Notes: a model not told the origin generated them from the letters alone. Shown: positions 32,932 through 43,158, numbered from the stretch's first letter. The stretch is 64,000 nucleotides of DNA from Thalassobaculaceae bacterium (GCA_029212785.1 JARGOG010000007.1:1-64000); one strand, 5' to 3'. Numbers and translations are program-made.

Positions 32932-34058
32932 GTTTCACGTCCACCGACGACCAGCGCCAGCTGGCGGACAGCATCGCCCGTTATCTGGCCGACAAGTACG
33001 GGTTCGAGCAGCGCAACCGGATCTGCGCCGGCGAGGGGGGGTGGTCGCGCGCCGTGTGGGCCGAGTTCGCCGAACTCGGCTGGCTCGGCTTCCCGGTTGC
33101 CGAGGAGCATGGCGGGCTCGGCGGCTCCACCGTCGACCTGGCATTGATGCTGGAGGCGTTCGGCAAGGCCCTGGTGGTCGAGCCGTTCATCGCCACCATC
33201 GTGCTCGGCGCGGAGACGGTTGCCCGAGCCGACCCGGCCAGAGCGGCGGAGATCCTGCCGTCGGTCGTCGAGGGCAGGCGCCTGCTGGCCCTGGCTCATG
33301 GCGAGCCGACCAGCCGCTACGACCTCGCCCGGGTCTCGACCATGGCGACCGAGAACGACGAGGGTTGGGTGCTGGACGGCCACAAGGCGGTCGTTCTGCA
33401 CGGCGACTGCGCCGACACGCTGATCGTCTCCGCCCGTACCGGCGGCCGCGACGACGACCGCAACGGCGTCACCCTGTTCCTGGTGCCGGGCGATGCGGCG
33501 GGGCTGACCAAGCGCGCCTATCCCACCATCGACGGTCTGCGCGGCGCCGATCTTGAACTCGACGGAGTGCAGGTCGGCCGCGACGCGGCCCTCGGACCCA
33601 AGGGCGGGGCGGTGGCGATCGTCGAGGCGGTGATCGACCGGGCCTGCGTGGCGTTGTCGGCCGAAGCGGTCGGCGCCATGGCGGCGACGGTCGCGCTGAC
33701 CACCGAGTACCTGAAGACCCGCACCCAGTTCGGCAAGCCACTCGGCAGTTTCCAGGTGTTGCAGCACCGCGCCGTCGAGATGCTGTCGGAGACCCAGTTC
33801 GCCCATGCGCTCTGCTATCGCACGGCCAGCCTGATGGATACGGCGACGGGCGCCGAGCGGTCGCGCGCGGCCTCGGCCGTGAAGGCGGAGATCGGCCGCG
33901 CCGGAAAGATCGTCGGCGAGGAGGCGATCCAGCTCCATGGCGGTATGGGCATGACCGACGAGATGGCGGTCGGGCACTATTTCAAGCGGCTTCGGCTGAT
34001 CGACGTGGCCTTCGGCAATACCGGGCACCATCTGAAACGATTCATCGACCTCGGCTGA
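32928..34058 (+). CDS. Acyl-CoA dehydrogenase family protein, probable beta-type subunit
   Basis: 376 aa, starting in the ATGA overlap with the upstream ACAD. Shorter and more divergent N-half ([21 protein letters not shown], no clear SEPxxGSD loop). Conserved C-half: [43 protein letters not shown]. Probably the partner of the 399-aa protein in a hetero-oligomer. The next ACAD gene starts 10 nt later with GAGGAGA upstream. Confidence 0.9.
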   Translation: MSFTSTDDQRQLADSIARYLADKYGFEQRNRICAGEGGWSRAVWAEFAELGWLGFPVAEEHGGLGGSTVDLALMLEAFGKALVVEPFIATIVLGAETVARADPARAAEILPSVVEGRRLLALAHGEPTSRYDLARVSTMATENDEGWVLDGHKAVVLHGDCADTLIVSARTGGRDDDRNGVTLFLVPGDAAGLTKRAYPTIDGLRGADLELDGVQVGRDAALGPKGGAVAIVEAVIDRACVALSAEAVGAMAATVALTTEYLKTRTQFGKPLGSFQVLQHRAVEMLSETQFAHALCYRTASLMDTATGAERSRAASAVKAEIGRAGKIVGEEAIQLHGGMGMTDEMAVGHYFKRLRLIDVAFGNTGHHLKRFIDLG

Positions 34059-34068
34059 GGAGACCTCC

Positions 34069-35274
34069 ATGATTCCCGAGATGAGCGACAAGGCGGCCGA
34101 GCTGCGCAACCGCGTCCAGGCTTTCATGGACGAGCATGTCTATCCGGCAGAAGAGGTCTACGAGCACCAGGTCGCCGAGGGGCCGAGCCGGTGGACCGCT
34201 CCTCCGATCATGGAAGAGCTGAAAGCCAAGGCGAAAGCCGCCGGCCTGTGGAACATGTTCCTGCCGGAGAGCGATCTCGGCGCCGGACTCAGCAACCGCG
34301 ACTATGCGCCGATCTGCGAGGTCATGGGGCGGTCCTCCATCGGCTCGGAAGTCTTCAACTGCTCCGCCCCGGACACCGGTAACATGGAGGTGCTGGTCCG
34401 CTACGGCACCGATGCGCAGAAGGCCAAATGGCTCACCCCGCTGATGGGAGGCGAGATCCGCTCCGCCTTCGCCATGACCGAGCCGGCGGTGGCCTCCTCG
34501 GACGCCACCAACATCGAGGCGCAGATCGCCCGCGAGGGCGACGACTACGTGATCAACGCCCGCAAATGGTGGACCTCCGGCGCGCTCGACGAGCGCTGCA
34601 AGATCATGATCTTCATGGGCAAGACCGATCCGAATGCGGACAAGTACCGCCAGCAGTCGATGATTCTGGTGCCGATCGACACCCCGGGCGTGACGGTGAA
34701 GCGGGCGTTGACCGTGTTCGGTTACGACCACGCGCCGCATGGCCATGCGGAGGTGACCTTCGAGAACGCGCGGGTGCCGGTGTCCAACGTCCTGCTCGGT
34801 GAGGGACGCGGCTTCGAGATCGCCCAGGGGCGCCTCGGCCCGGGGCGTATCCACCACTGCATGCGCCTGATCGGTCAGGCCGAGCGGGCGCTTGAGTCCA
34901 TGAAGGCGCGCGCCCGGTCCCGCGTCGCCTTCGGCAAGGCGCTGTCCGAGCAGGGGGCGTTGCGTCACACCATCGCCGAATGCCGGATCAACATCGATCA
35001 GGCGCGGCTGATGGTGCTGTATGCCGCCCACAAGATGGACACGGTCGGCAACAAGGCGGCGCGCCAGGAAATCTCCATGATCAAGGTTATCGCCCCGCGC
35101 ATGGCCTGCGAGGTGATCGACAAGGCGATCCAGGTTCATGGCGGCGGCGGTGTGTCCCAGGACTTCCACCTGGCCCATGCCTATGGCCACAGCCGGGCGT
35201 TGCGCCTCGCCGACGGTCCGGACGAGGTGCACCTGGAGTCGATCGCCAAGTCGGAGCTGCGAAAGAACGACTGA
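34069..35274 (+). CDS. Acyl-CoA dehydrogenase, ACAD10/ACAD11-like
   Basis: 401 aa. ACAD motifs [50 protein letters not shown] and [11 protein letters not shown]. The C-terminal [20 protein letters not shown] is the pattern of the ACAD domain of human ACAD10/11 and of the levulinate-pathway enzyme LvaC (recognised from memory). Those enzymes work with an aminoglycoside-phosphotransferase-like kinase on 4-hydroxyacyl-CoA; a free-standing kinase of that family is encoded at 38778-39836. Third ACAD of the run; the next gene is convergent. Confidence 0.9.
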   Translation: MIPEMSDKAAELRNRVQAFMDEHVYPAEEVYEHQVAEGPSRWTAPPIMEELKAKAKAAGLWNMFLPESDLGAGLSNRDYAPICEVMGRSSIGSEVFNCSAPDTGNMEVLVRYGTDAQKAKWLTPLMGGEIRSAFAMTEPAVASSDATNIEAQIAREGDDYVINARKWWTSGALDERCKIMIFMGKTDPNADKYRQQSMILVPIDTPGVTVKRALTVFGYDHAPHGHAEVTFENARVPVSNVLLGEGRGFEIAQGRLGPGRIHHCMRLIGQAERALESMKARARSRVAFGKALSEQGALRHTIAECRINIDQARLMVLYAAHKMDTVGNKAARQEISMIKVIAPRMACEVIDKAIQVHGGGGVSQDFHLAHAYGHSRALRLADGPDEVHLESIAKSELRKND

Positions 35275-35279
35275 CCGGC

Positions 35280-35579
35280 TCAGGGGGTCTGATGCCGCCG
35301 GCCGATCAGCAGTCTGGCGCCTTTGGGACCGGCGCCCTCGGTGTGCGGAACCCCGGCGGAGAGCTCGACGGTGTCGCCGGTGCGACAGTCGGACCGTCCG
35401 TCGGCCGTCGCCACGAAGAACGCGCCGTCCAATATCAACGCACGCACATCCCATTCGTGGACATGTTCGTCGAGATCGGCGCCGGGGGCGGCATCGCGGG
35501 TCAGGATCTCGGTGTAGCGGTCCCGGAGAGTACCGAATATCCACTGTAAGGGGGTGTACACGGTCCAGGCACGCCCCAC
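35280..35579 (-). CDS. Small cupin-domain protein
   Basis: 99 aa, GTG start at 35579 with no strong RBS. Single beta-barrel cupin: [17 protein letters not shown] (metal-ligand His residues and Glu of motif 1) and [15 protein letters not shown] (motif 2 with His). Possibly a metal-dependent isomerase or a sensor; no function is assignable. Tail-to-tail with the ACAD gene (5 nt gap) and divergent from glgC. Confidence 0.78.
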   Translation of the reverse strand: MGRAWTVYTPLQWIFGTLRDRYTEILTRDAAPGADLDEHVHEWDVRALILDGAFFVATADGRSDCRTGDTVELSAGVPHTEGAGPKGARLLIGRRHQTP

Positions 35580-35632
35580 ACTCTAAGGTATCGAGCGTCC
35601 AAGTCTCGAAGTGCCGCAGGGGGAGAGCAGCC

Positions 35633-36904
35633 ATGGTCCACACACCGGGGGCGACCCGTCTCGCCCAGCAATCCATGGCGTTCGTACTCGCCGGGGGCCG
35701 CGGCAGTCGACTGATGGAACTCACCGACCGGCGGGCCAAGCCGGCGGTCTATTTCGGCGGCAAGAGCCGGATCATCGATTTCGCCCTGTCCAACGCCGTC
35801 AATTCCGGCATCCGCCGGATCGCCGTGGCCACCCAGTACCGGGCCCACAGTCTGATCCGTCACCTGCAGCGCGGTTGGAGCTTCTTCAGGGCCGAGCGCA
35901 ACGAGTTTCTCGACATCCTGCCCGCCTCGCAGCAGTCCGGTGGAGAGAACTGGTATCTCGGCACCGCCGACGCGGTGCTCCAGAACATCGACATCATCGA
36001 CGGTTACGACCCGGAATACATCGTCATCCTGGCCGGCGACCATATCTACAAGATGGACTATGAGCTGATGCTGCGCCAGCATCTGGAGTCCGGCGCCGAC
36101 GTGACGGTCGGCTGTCTGACGCTGCCGCGGAGCGAGGCGTCGGCTTTCGGCGTCATGGCGGTGGACGACACCGGACGTATCGTCGATTTCGTGGAGAAAC
36201 CGGCCGACCCGCCGCCGCTGCCGGGTGACCCGGACCGGGCGCTTGCCAGCATGGGGATCTACGTCTTCGCCTGGTCGGTTCTGCGCGATCTGCTGCTGAC
36301 CGATGCCGGCGACACGACCTCCAGCCACGATTTCGGCAAGGACATCATCCCGGCGGTGGTCAGGGGGGGGGGCGCCTACGCGCATTTCTTCTCGGATTCC
36401 TGTGTGATGAGCGGCAACGAGCCGGCGCCATACTGGCGCGACGTCGGCACCGTCGACGCGTTCTGGGAAGCCAATATCGACCTGACCGACTTCGTGCCCG
36501 GCCTCGACCTATTTCACGAAGATTGGCCGATCTGGACCTATGGAGAGGTCGTGCCACCGGCGAAGTTCATCCACAACGAGGAGAACCGCCGCGGCAGCGC
36601 CGTGAGCTCGATGGTGTCCGGCGGTTGCATCGTCTCCGGCTCGAATATCGAGCGGTCGCTGCTGTTCACCAAGTGCCACACCCATTCCTTCTCCGAACTC
36701 TTCGAGGTCGTCGCCCTGCCCAAGGTGGTGGTGAACCGCCACGCGCGTCTCACCAGGGTGGTCATCGACCGGGGTGTCGAGATTCCCGAAGGGCTGGTCG
36801 TCGGCGAGGACCCTGAGGAGGATGCGAAATGGTTCCGCCGAACTGAGGCCGGAACCTGTCTGATCACCCGCCCGATGGTCGAGCGCTGGTTGGAGGCTCG
36901 ATGA
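35633..36904 (+). CDS. glgC: Glucose-1-phosphate adenylyltransferase
   Basis: 423 aa from ATG 35633, with GGGGGAGAG upstream. Nucleotidyltransferase signature [49 protein letters not shown] and FVEKPAD, then a left-handed beta-helix C-domain. Makes ADP-glucose from Glc-1-P and ATP, the committed step of glycogen synthesis. Its stop overlaps glgA (ATGA), so the two are coupled. The coding sequence contains a G10 run (36363-36372) in frame, an unusual slippage-prone tract. Confidence 0.96.
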   Translation: MVHTPGATRLAQQSMAFVLAGGRGSRLMELTDRRAKPAVYFGGKSRIIDFALSNAVNSGIRRIAVATQYRAHSLIRHLQRGWSFFRAERNEFLDILPASQQSGGENWYLGTADAVLQNIDIIDGYDPEYIVILAGDHIYKMDYELMLRQHLESGADVTVGCLTLPRSEASAFGVMAVDDTGRIVDFVEKPADPPPLPGDPDRALASMGIYVFAWSVLRDLLLTDAGDTTSSHDFGKDIIPAVVRGGGAYAHFFSDSCVMSGNEPAPYWRDVGTVDAFWEANIDLTDFVPGLDLFHEDWPIWTYGEVVPPAKFIHNEENRRGSAVSSMVSGGCIVSGSNIERSLLFTKCHTHSFSELFEVVALPKVVVNRHARLTRVVIDRGVEIPEGLVVGEDPEEDAKWFRRTEAGTCLITRPMVERWLEAR

Positions 36905-38346
36905 GGGTCCTGTTCGTCGCCTCGGAATGCGTGCCGCTGGTGAAGACCGGCGGGCTGGCCGACGTGGTCGGTGCGCTGCCCAAGGCGCTGGCGGCCAAAG
37001 GGGTCGATGTTCGGGTCCTGCTGCCCGGATATCCGGGCGTGATGGCGCGGGTCGATGGGAAGAAGGGTGTCTGGCAGGCGGAGGACGTTTTCGGCAAGCG
37101 CGCGGTTGTCCGCCGCGCCGCCGTCGACGGGCTGGATCTGCTGGCCCTCGATATGCCGGACTATTTCGACCGCGACGGTCTCTACGTTACCGACGAGGGC
37201 GCGGATTGGCCCGACAATCCGTTCCGCTTTGCCTCTCTGTCATGGGTGGCGGCGGAGATCGCCCGCGACGGCCTCACCGATGGGTGGCGGCCCGACATCG
37301 TCCATGCCCATGACTGGCAGACCGGCCTGATCGCGCTTTACCTCGGTGCCTGGGGTGTCGGCGATGTTGCCACGATCCTCACCATCCACAACATATCCTA
37401 TCAGGGACTCTGCGACGCCACGCTGCGCCGCGCCCTCAAGCTGCCGGAACGCGGCTTCACCTCCCAGGGCTATGAGTTTTACGGGCGGATCAACTTCCTG
37501 AAGGCCGGGCTGATCCATTCCGACGTGGTGACGACGGTCAGCCCGACCTATGCCCGTGAGCTGGAGAGCCCGGAATTCGGCTGTGGGCTTGAGGGCGTGC
37601 TGGCGGCGCGGCAGGAGCGGGCGATCGGCATCCTCAACGGCATCGACACCGAGCTTTGGGATCCTGCCCGCGATGCCGCGATCGAGACGTTCTCGGTGCA
37701 GTCCCTGTCCGGACGGCGGGCGTCGCGCAAGGCGCTGCTCAAGGCCTTCGCGCTCGACGGAAAGCGATCGGGGCCGCTGTTCGGCGTGGTCAGCCGGCTG
37801 ACCGATCAGAAGGGACTGGATCTGCTGCTCGGGGTTTTGCCGGAAATGCTGCGGGCCGATGGATCTCTGGTCCTGCTCGGCAGCGGCGACCGGCGTCTGG
37901 AGGAGGCCTTCGCGGGGGCGGCGCGCGACCATGCCGACGCCGTCGGCGTGCGGATCGGTTATGATGAAACACTGGCCCACCGGATCTACGCCGGATCGGA
38001 TGCGATCCTGGTGCCGTCGCGCTTCGAGCCCTGCGGGCTGACGCAAATGTACGCCATGCGCTACGGGGCGCTGCCGGTCGTCGCTCGCACCGGCGGGCTG
38101 GCCGATACCATCATCGATGCCAACGCGGCAGCCCTCGGCGCCGGGGTGGCGACCGGCTTCCAGTTCGACCCCGGCTCGCGCGAGGCGCTGTCCAATGCGA
38201 TCGCCAAGACTTTCGCGGTCTTCGGCGAGACATCGTTGTGGCGGAAATTGCAGCGCAACGCGATGAAGCATCCGGTCGGCTGGAACGGTCCGGCCGAACG
38301 CTATGTCGACCTGTACGCCGAAACCCTGGCAACGCGTCGGGGATGA
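36901..38346 (+). CDS. glgA: Glycogen synthase (ADP-glucose type, GT5)
   Basis: 481 aa, full length. N-terminal ADP-glucose site [17 protein letters not shown] (Lys15), [16 protein letters not shown] and [10 protein letters not shown]. The C-terminal GT-B motif [26 protein letters not shown] carries the retaining-transferase Glu. It elongates alpha-1,4-glucan from ADP-glucose in the cytoplasm. Together with glgC it forms a two-gene glycogen operon; branching and debranching enzymes are not in the window. Confidence 0.96.
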   Translation: MRVLFVASECVPLVKTGGLADVVGALPKALAAKGVDVRVLLPGYPGVMARVDGKKGVWQAEDVFGKRAVVRRAAVDGLDLLALDMPDYFDRDGLYVTDEGADWPDNPFRFASLSWVAAEIARDGLTDGWRPDIVHAHDWQTGLIALYLGAWGVGDVATILTIHNISYQGLCDATLRRALKLPERGFTSQGYEFYGRINFLKAGLIHSDVVTTVSPTYARELESPEFGCGLEGVLAARQERAIGILNGIDTELWDPARDAAIETFSVQSLSGRRASRKALLKAFALDGKRSGPLFGVVSRLTDQKGLDLLLGVLPEMLRADGSLVLLGSGDRRLEEAFAGAARDHADAVGVRIGYDETLAHRIYAGSDAILVPSRFEPCGLTQMYAMRYGALPVVARTGGLADTIIDANAAALGAGVATGFQFDPGSREALSNAIAKTFAVFGETSLWRKLQRNAMKHPVGWNGPAERYVDLYAETLATRRG

Positions 38347-38383
38347 GGGGGAAGCTCGGTTCCGGCGCCCGGGGGTCGGCGGT

Positions 38384-38773
38384 TCAGGTCTCGACCTTGT
38401 AGGGGAGCGCCAATTCGTCGCCGATCCTGCCGCGGATGCCCCAGTTCGCCATCGGTGCCTCGATGATCGTGATCTCCACCGCCTCCACATCGATCCCGGC
38501 CGCCGCCGGCACGGCCCGCATCAGCCCGCGCAGGCAGGCCCGCTTGGCGGCGTCGCTGCGGCCCTCGAACATCAGGATTTCGATCACCGTGTAGCCGTCG
38601 CTCCGGTCGGCCGGGTGGATGAAGTCGGCGTCCTCCAGCGCGATGAACCGGTGGAAGCGCTTGTCCTCGGGCAGCCCGAGCGTCTCCATCATCACGCCGT
38701 GGATAGCGTCCGAGACCGCCTGGCGGTGTCGGTCGATGACGGGGCGCCGCGCGTGGATCTTGATCTGCGCCAT
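38384..38773 (-). CDS. Tautomerase superfamily protein (4-oxalocrotonate tautomerase-like)
   Basis: 129 aa from ATG 38773. Two beta-alpha-beta halves: AQIKIHARRPVIDRHRQAVS at the N-terminus and YTVIEILMFEGRSDAAKRAC for the second strand-helix, then VEITIIEAPMANWGIRG. Classical tautomerases use an N-terminal Pro after Met removal; here residue 2 is Ala and no Pro start is available, so the catalytic mode must differ or the protein is not a tautomerase. Gap to the upstream kinase gene is 4 nt (operon). Convergent with glgA. Confidence 0.8.
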   Translation of the reverse strand: MAQIKIHARRPVIDRHRQAVSDAIHGVMMETLGLPEDKRFHRFIALEDADFIHPADRSDGYTVIEILMFEGRSDAAKRACLRGLMRAVPAAAGIDVEAVEITIIEAPMANWGIRGRIGDELALPYKVET

Positions 38774-38777
38774 CGCC

Positions 38778-39836
38778 TCAGGCCTTTCCGCTGGCGATCG
38801 CCCAGCCGATTTCGGCGAGCCTGGGAGCCTTGGCACCGACCTCGAGCGCGTTGTCGGAGCTCGCATTGCCCTGGAGGCCGCGGAAATAGACACCCTGGCA
38901 GATGGCGGCGAGGCGGAAGAAGGAAAGCGCGTGGAAATACGTCATGTCGGGCAGGGAGGCGCGCCCGGTGCGTTGACGGTACTTCTCCAGGTATTCCTCT
39001 TCGCTCGGGATACCAAGGCCCGGCAGGTCAAGCCCGACCATGCCCTTCAGCGCCTTCTCCGAATGGGCCATGCGGTAGGGCATGCAGGTATAGGCAACAT
39101 CGGCCAGCGGATGGCCCAGCGTCGCCAGTTCCCAGTCGAGAATGGCGATTACCTTGGGCTCGCTCGGATGCAGCATCAAGTTCGGCAGGCGGTAGTCGCC
39201 ATGGGCGATCGAGACCTCGTCGGGCACGCCCGGATGCGCGTTCAGCCACTCCGTCAGCCGGTCCATATCCGGCATGGGGTCGGTCTTCGAGGCCTCGAAC
39301 TGCTTGGTCCAGCGTGCGATCTGCCGCCCGCAGTAATTCGCCGGCCGGCCGAAATCGCCGAGGCCCACGGCCTCCGAATCGACGGTGTGCAGCTTGGCGA
39401 GCGCCGCATTGGCGCTGTCCCAGGTCGCCGCGCGTTCTTCCGGGGTGTAGCCCTCGTCCAGGGACGGCTCGTCCGGAATGCGACCGTCGAGATGATCCAT
39501 GACGTAGAACGCCGTGCCGATGACCGAGGCGTCCTCGCAGAGATGTCGCATCACCGGCACCGGCACCTCGGTCTGCGCCAGGGCCGCCATAACCCGATAC
39601 TCGCGCTCCACCATATGGGCCGAGGGCAGCAGGTCGCCCGGCGGCTTCTTGCGCAGCACATAGGCGGCATTGCCGTCGGCGGTGTCGAGCCGGAAGGTCG
39701 GATTGGACTGCCCGCCCTGGAACTGCCGGACGGTCAGGCCGGAGGCGGCACCGTCCAGCCCCTGGTCCGCGAGGTAGCGGGCGAGCCTCGCTTCATCGAA
39801 GCGGTGGGCGTCGGTGACCGGGCCGAGATGCGCCAT
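38778..39836 (-). CDS. APH-like phosphotransferase (ACAD10/11 kinase-domain type)
   Basis: 352 aa from ATG 39836. Kinase-like fold: VRQFQGGQSNPTFRL and YVLRKKPPG (nucleotide-binding strands with Lys), SIAHGDYRLPNLML (catalytic HGDxxxxN), and VIAILDWELATLGHPLADVAY (metal-binding Asp). This is the pattern of the acyl-CoA-dehydrogenase-associated kinases (ACAD10/11 N-domain, LvaA), which phosphorylate 4-hydroxyacyl-CoA. It probably works with the ACAD10/11-like enzyme encoded at 34069-35274. It lies in a minus-strand run with two SDRs upstream and the tautomerase-like gene downstream. Confidence 0.88.
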   Translation of the reverse strand: MAHLGPVTDAHRFDEARLARYLADQGLDGAASGLTVRQFQGGQSNPTFRLDTADGNAAYVLRKKPPGDLLPSAHMVEREYRVMAALAQTEVPVPVMRHLCEDASVIGTAFYVMDHLDGRIPDEPSLDEGYTPEERAATWDSANAALAKLHTVDSEAVGLGDFGRPANYCGRQIARWTKQFEASKTDPMPDMDRLTEWLNAHPGVPDEVSIAHGDYRLPNLMLHPSEPKVIAILDWELATLGHPLADVAYTCMPYRMAHSEKALKGMVGLDLPGLGIPSEEEYLEKYRQRTGRASLPDMTYFHALSFFRLAAICQGVYFRGLQGNASSDNALEVGAKAPRLAEIGWAIASGKA

Positions 39837-39846
39837 GACCGATGCC

Positions 39847-40611
39847 TCAGGAGGGGTCGCCGATGGTCCGGCCACCATCGGCGACGATGGTTTGGCCGGT
39901 AACGAAGCGCGCACCGTCGGAGGCCAGGTAGGTGGCCAGCCAGCCGATATCCTCCGGCTCGCCGATCCGCTGCAGCGGAGTGACGGTCTCCATCAGCGCG
40001 CGCCGCTTGTCGTCCTCCCACAGGGCGCGGGCGAAGTCGGTGCGGATCAGGCCCGGGGCGATGGCGTTGACCCTGATGTTCTTCGGCCCCCATTCGACCG
40101 CCAGGTTGCGCACGAGCTGCTGCTCGGCCGCCTTGGACACACCATAGATGCCGAGCTTGCGGTTGCCGTACATCGAGGCGATGGAGGAGATCAGGATCAC
40201 CGCGCCGTCGCCGCGCTCGGCCATTTCCGGCAGCACCATGTTGCACAGCCAGAACGCGCCCTTCACGTTGGTGTCCATGATCTTGTCATAGGCCTCGTCG
40301 GAGACCTCGGTCATCGGGCCGAAGACCGGGTTGGTGGCGGCGTTGCAGACCAGGATGTCGATCCGGCCGAACGCCTTGTGGGTGCCGTCGACCAGCGCCT
40401 GGAGCTCTTCCTTGCGGCCGATGTTGCAGGGGATCGCCACGGCCTCGCCGCCGCCCGCCTTGATCTCGTCGGCGACCGCATTGCAGGCGTCTGCCTTGCG
40501 CGAGGAGATCACCACCTTCGCCCCCTGTTTCACCATGCACTCGGCGATCGACTTGCCGATGCCCTTCGACGAGCCGGTGATCAGCGCCACCTTGCCGGTC
40601 AGATCGAACAT
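39847..40611 (-). CDS. Short-chain dehydrogenase/reductase
   Basis: 254 aa classical SDR: TGSSKGIGKSIAE (NAD(P) motif), CNAA in the NNAG position, catalytic Ser in ISSIAS, YGVSK (Tyr and Lys), and C-terminal GARFVTGQTIVADGG. It resembles 3-oxoacyl or 3-hydroxyacyl-CoA dehydrogenases of this class; substrate not assignable. Its end lies 10 nt before the phosphotransferase start, and another SDR is 33 nt upstream, so these form one catabolic transcript. Confidence 0.92.
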   Translation of the reverse strand: MFDLTGKVALITGSSKGIGKSIAECMVKQGAKVVISSRKADACNAVADEIKAGGGEAVAIPCNIGRKEELQALVDGTHKAFGRIDILVCNAATNPVFGPMTEVSDEAYDKIMDTNVKGAFWLCNMVLPEMAERGDGAVILISSIASMYGNRKLGIYGVSKAAEQQLVRNLAVEWGPKNIRVNAIAPGLIRTDFARALWEDDKRRALMETVTPLQRIGEPEDIGWLATYLASDGARFVTGQTIVADGGRTIGDPS

Positions 40612-40644
40612 GAATGTGTCTCCCTCAAAAGAATGGGTCGGGCG

Positions 40645-41424
40645 TTACATCGCGCAGATGCCGCCATCGACCGTCAGTTCGGTGCCGGTGACGAAGGCGC
40701 TGTCGTCACTCGCCAGGTACAGGACCGCGCCGGCCACGTCGGCGGGCGCGCCCATGCGGCCCAGCGGGGCCGCCGCCTCGATCGCCTGACGCAGGCGCTC
40801 GGGGTTGTGATGGCCGTCGACCATGCGGTCGACCATGGGCGTGTCGGTATAGGACGGATGCACCGAGTTGCAGCGGATGCCGTAGCCCTTCTTCGCGCAG
40901 TGCAGGGCGACCGATTTGGTCAGCAGGCGCACGGCGCCCTTGGAGGCGGAATAGACCGGGATCGCCGGTGCGCCGACCAGGCCGGCGATGCTCGACATGT
41001 TGACGATGGAGCCGCCGACCGGATCCTGGTTCGGCTTCATGGCGGCGACGCCGAATTTGCAGCCGAGGAACACGCCCTTGCCGTTGATGTCCATCACCCG
41101 GTCCCAGTCGTCGACCGAGGCGTCCTCGATCGATCCGCCGGAGCCGCCGGTGCCGGCATTGTTCACCAGCACGTCCAGACGCCCGTGGCGGTCCAGGATC
41201 TCGGTGGTCACCCGTCGCCAGCCGTCCGCGCCGCGCACGTCGAGCAGCGCAAAGGTTGCACCGATCTCCGAGGCGGCCGCGTTGCCGCGGGCGGCATCGA
41301 TATCGGCGATGACGACGGTCGCCCCCTGTTCGATGAAGATCTCGGCAATCGACCGGCCGATTCCCGAGGCGCCGCCGGTGATCAGCGCGGTCTTCCCTGC
41401 AAGCCTGTCCCTGCCGGCGGCCAT
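40645..41424 (-). CDS. Short-chain dehydrogenase/reductase
   Basis: 259 aa from ATG 41424, with GGGGAGGA upstream. TGGASGIGRSIAE, NNAGTGG, MSSIAGL with catalytic Ser, YSASKGAV with Tyr/Lys, and C-terminal FVTGTELTVDGGICAM. The region after the Lys (SVHPSYTDTPMVDRM) is like cyclohexanol or 3-alpha-hydroxysteroid dehydrogenase-type SDRs, though substrate remains open. First gene of the minus-strand run (SDR, SDR, kinase, tautomerase-like). Divergent from the nucleoside transporter operon over 198 bp with no further element recognised. Confidence 0.91.
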   Translation of the reverse strand: MAAGRDRLAGKTALITGGASGIGRSIAEIFIEQGATVVIADIDAARGNAAASEIGATFALLDVRGADGWRRVTTEILDRHGRLDVLVNNAGTGGSGGSIEDASVDDWDRVMDINGKGVFLGCKFGVAAMKPNQDPVGGSIVNMSSIAGLVGAPAIPVYSASKGAVRLLTKSVALHCAKKGYGIRCNSVHPSYTDTPMVDRMVDGHHNPERLRQAIEAAAPLGRMGAPADVAGAVLYLASDDSAFVTGTELTVDGGICAM

Positions 41425-41622
41425 GCGTCCTCCCCTGTATTCGGTCGTATGGGTCTTGGTCCCGTCTCGCGCGGGCTCGGTTCGCCTCAGTCTAGGACAC
41501 CGTGTCCGGCGCATGCATCCCCAAAGCGTGCGGGTGCGCTGCAACAAGACGCTCGACTCCGGCGCCGCCAGCCTCTACCCAGGTGGATCGACACGCGACC
41601 ATCCCGGCGGGGGCAGGGCCGA

Positions 41623-43158
41623 ATGAGCGACTTCCTCCTGGAGGCCGTCCATATCACCAAGAAGTTCGGCGATTTCGCCGCAAATGACGACGTGACTCTG
41701 CGGCTCCGGCCGGGCGAGATCCATGCGCTGCTCGGCGAGAACGGGGCCGGAAAATCCACCCTGGTCAAGATGATGTACGGCGCGCTCCAGCCGAGCGAGG
41801 GCGAGTTGCGCTGGCGTGGCGAGGCGGCGCGGATCGCCAATCCGGCCGCCGCCCGTGCGCTCGGCATCGGCATGGTGTTTCAGCATTTCTCCCTGTTCGA
41901 GGCGCTGAGCGTCGCCGAGAACATCGCGCTTGCGTTGCCGGGCGATACCGACATGAAGGGGCTGTCGGCACGGATCGAGCGGGTCTCGCGCGAATATGGC
42001 CTGCCGCTGGAGCCGGGCGCGCTGGTTGCCGACCTCTCCGTCGGCCAGCGCCAGCGGATCGAGATCGTGCGCTGCCTGCTGCAGGAGCCGTCGCTGCTGA
42101 TCATGGACGAGCCGACGGCGGTGCTGACCCCGCAGGAGGCGGATCAGCTCTTCGTCACCCTGCGCCGACTGGCGTCCGAGGGCTGCGCCATCCTCTACAT
42201 TTCCCATCGTCTGGAGGAGGTGAAGGCGCTGTGCCACGAGGCGACGGTGCTGCGCCTCGGCCGGGTTGTGGCGCATGTCGACCCCAAGCAGGAGACCGCC
42301 GCCTCGCTCGCCCGGCACATGGTCGGGATCGACGTGGCCGCGGTCTCCACCCGCACGGCCCCGGCGCCGGGCGAGGCGATCCTGAAACTGGACCGGGTCT
42401 CGCTGCCGGCGGACGGGCCGTTCGGCACCGCCCTGCGCGACGTCTCCCTGGAGATCTCCGGTGGCGAGGTCGTCGCCATCGCCGGGGTGGCGGGCAACGG
42501 TCAGTCGGAGCTGTTCGACGCGGTGTCCGGCGAGCGGCTGGAGGGGTTGACCGGGATGATCTCCATTGCTGGACATGCCTGTGCCGTGCGCGGGATCAAG
42601 GCGCGCCGGGCGCTGGGGGCGGCCTTCGTGCCGGAGGAGCGGCTCGGTCATGGCGCGGTCCCGGACTTCCCCCTGTCGCAGAACGTGATCCTGACCCGCT
42701 TTGCCGTGGATGACGGGATGGTGCGGCGCGGGCTGGTCAATCTCGGCCTCGCGGGCGACGTGGCGGGGCGGGTGTCCGGCGCCTTCGATGTGCGTACTTC
42801 CCGCAATGACCCCGAAGCGCGCTCGCTGTCCGGCGGCAACCTGCAGAAATTCGTCATCGGCCGCGAACTCGACCGCAAGCCGCGCCTGCTGGTGGTCAAT
42901 CAGCCGACCTGGGGCGTCGACGCCGGTGCCGCCGCCGTCATCCGCCAGGCGCTGATCGACCTGGCGCGTGACGGATCGGCCGTGCTGGTGATCAGCCAGG
43001 ATCTGGACGAGATCTTCGCCATCGCCGACCGCATCGCCGTGATCTCCCGCGGCCAGTTGTCCGCGGCGACGCCCACCGCGAAGATCGACCGCGAGGCGAT
43101 TGGTCTGATGATGGCCGGCGCGCATGAGGTCGACGACGGCGGGAGGGCAGCTTCGTGA
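41623..43158 (+). CDS. Nucleoside-type ABC transporter, double ATPase subunit
   Basis: 511 aa from ATG 41623; the frame is open far upstream, but homology begins at MSDFLLEAVHITKKFGDF. Two ABC domains, as in RbsA/NupA-type importers: the first with GENGAGKSTLVKMMYG, LSVGQRQRIEIVRCL and LLIMDEPTAVL; the second with GVAGNGQSELFDAVSG (no canonical GKS), LSGGNLQKFVIGREL and LLVVNQPTWGVD. Energises uptake with the two permeases and BMP protein that follow. It overlaps the first permease by 4 nt (GTGA). Confidence 0.93.
   Translation: MSDFLLEAVHITKKFGDFAANDDVTLRLRPGEIHALLGENGAGKSTLVKMMYGALQPSEGELRWRGEAARIANPAAARALGIGMVFQHFSLFEALSVAENIALALPGDTDMKGLSARIERVSREYGLPLEPGALVADLSVGQRQRIEIVRCLLQEPSLLIMDEPTAVLTPQEADQLFVTLRRLASEGCAILYISHRLEEVKALCHEATVLRLGRVVAHVDPKQETAASLARHMVGIDVAAVSTRTAPAPGEAILKLDRVSLPADGPFGTALRDVSLEISGGEVVAIAGVAGNGQSELFDAVSGERLEGLTGMISIAGHACAVRGIKARRALGAAFVPEERLGHGAVPDFPLSQNVILTRFAVDDGMVRRGLVNLGLAGDVAGRVSGAFDVRTSRNDPEARSLSGGNLQKFVIGRELDRKPRLLVVNQPTWGVDAGAAAVIRQALIDLARDGSAVLVISQDLDEIFAIADRIAVISRGQLSAATPTAKIDREAIGLMMAGAHEVDDGGRAAS

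Noticed and set aside
39814-41622. Very long upstream extension of the ABC ATPase frame
   Set aside because: Homology begins at 41623 with an RBS just before; the extension is antisense to the kinase and SDR genes.
41425-41622. Purine riboswitch upstream of the nucleoside transporter
   Set aside because: No three-way-junction purine aptamer pattern could be recognised in this GC-rich gap.
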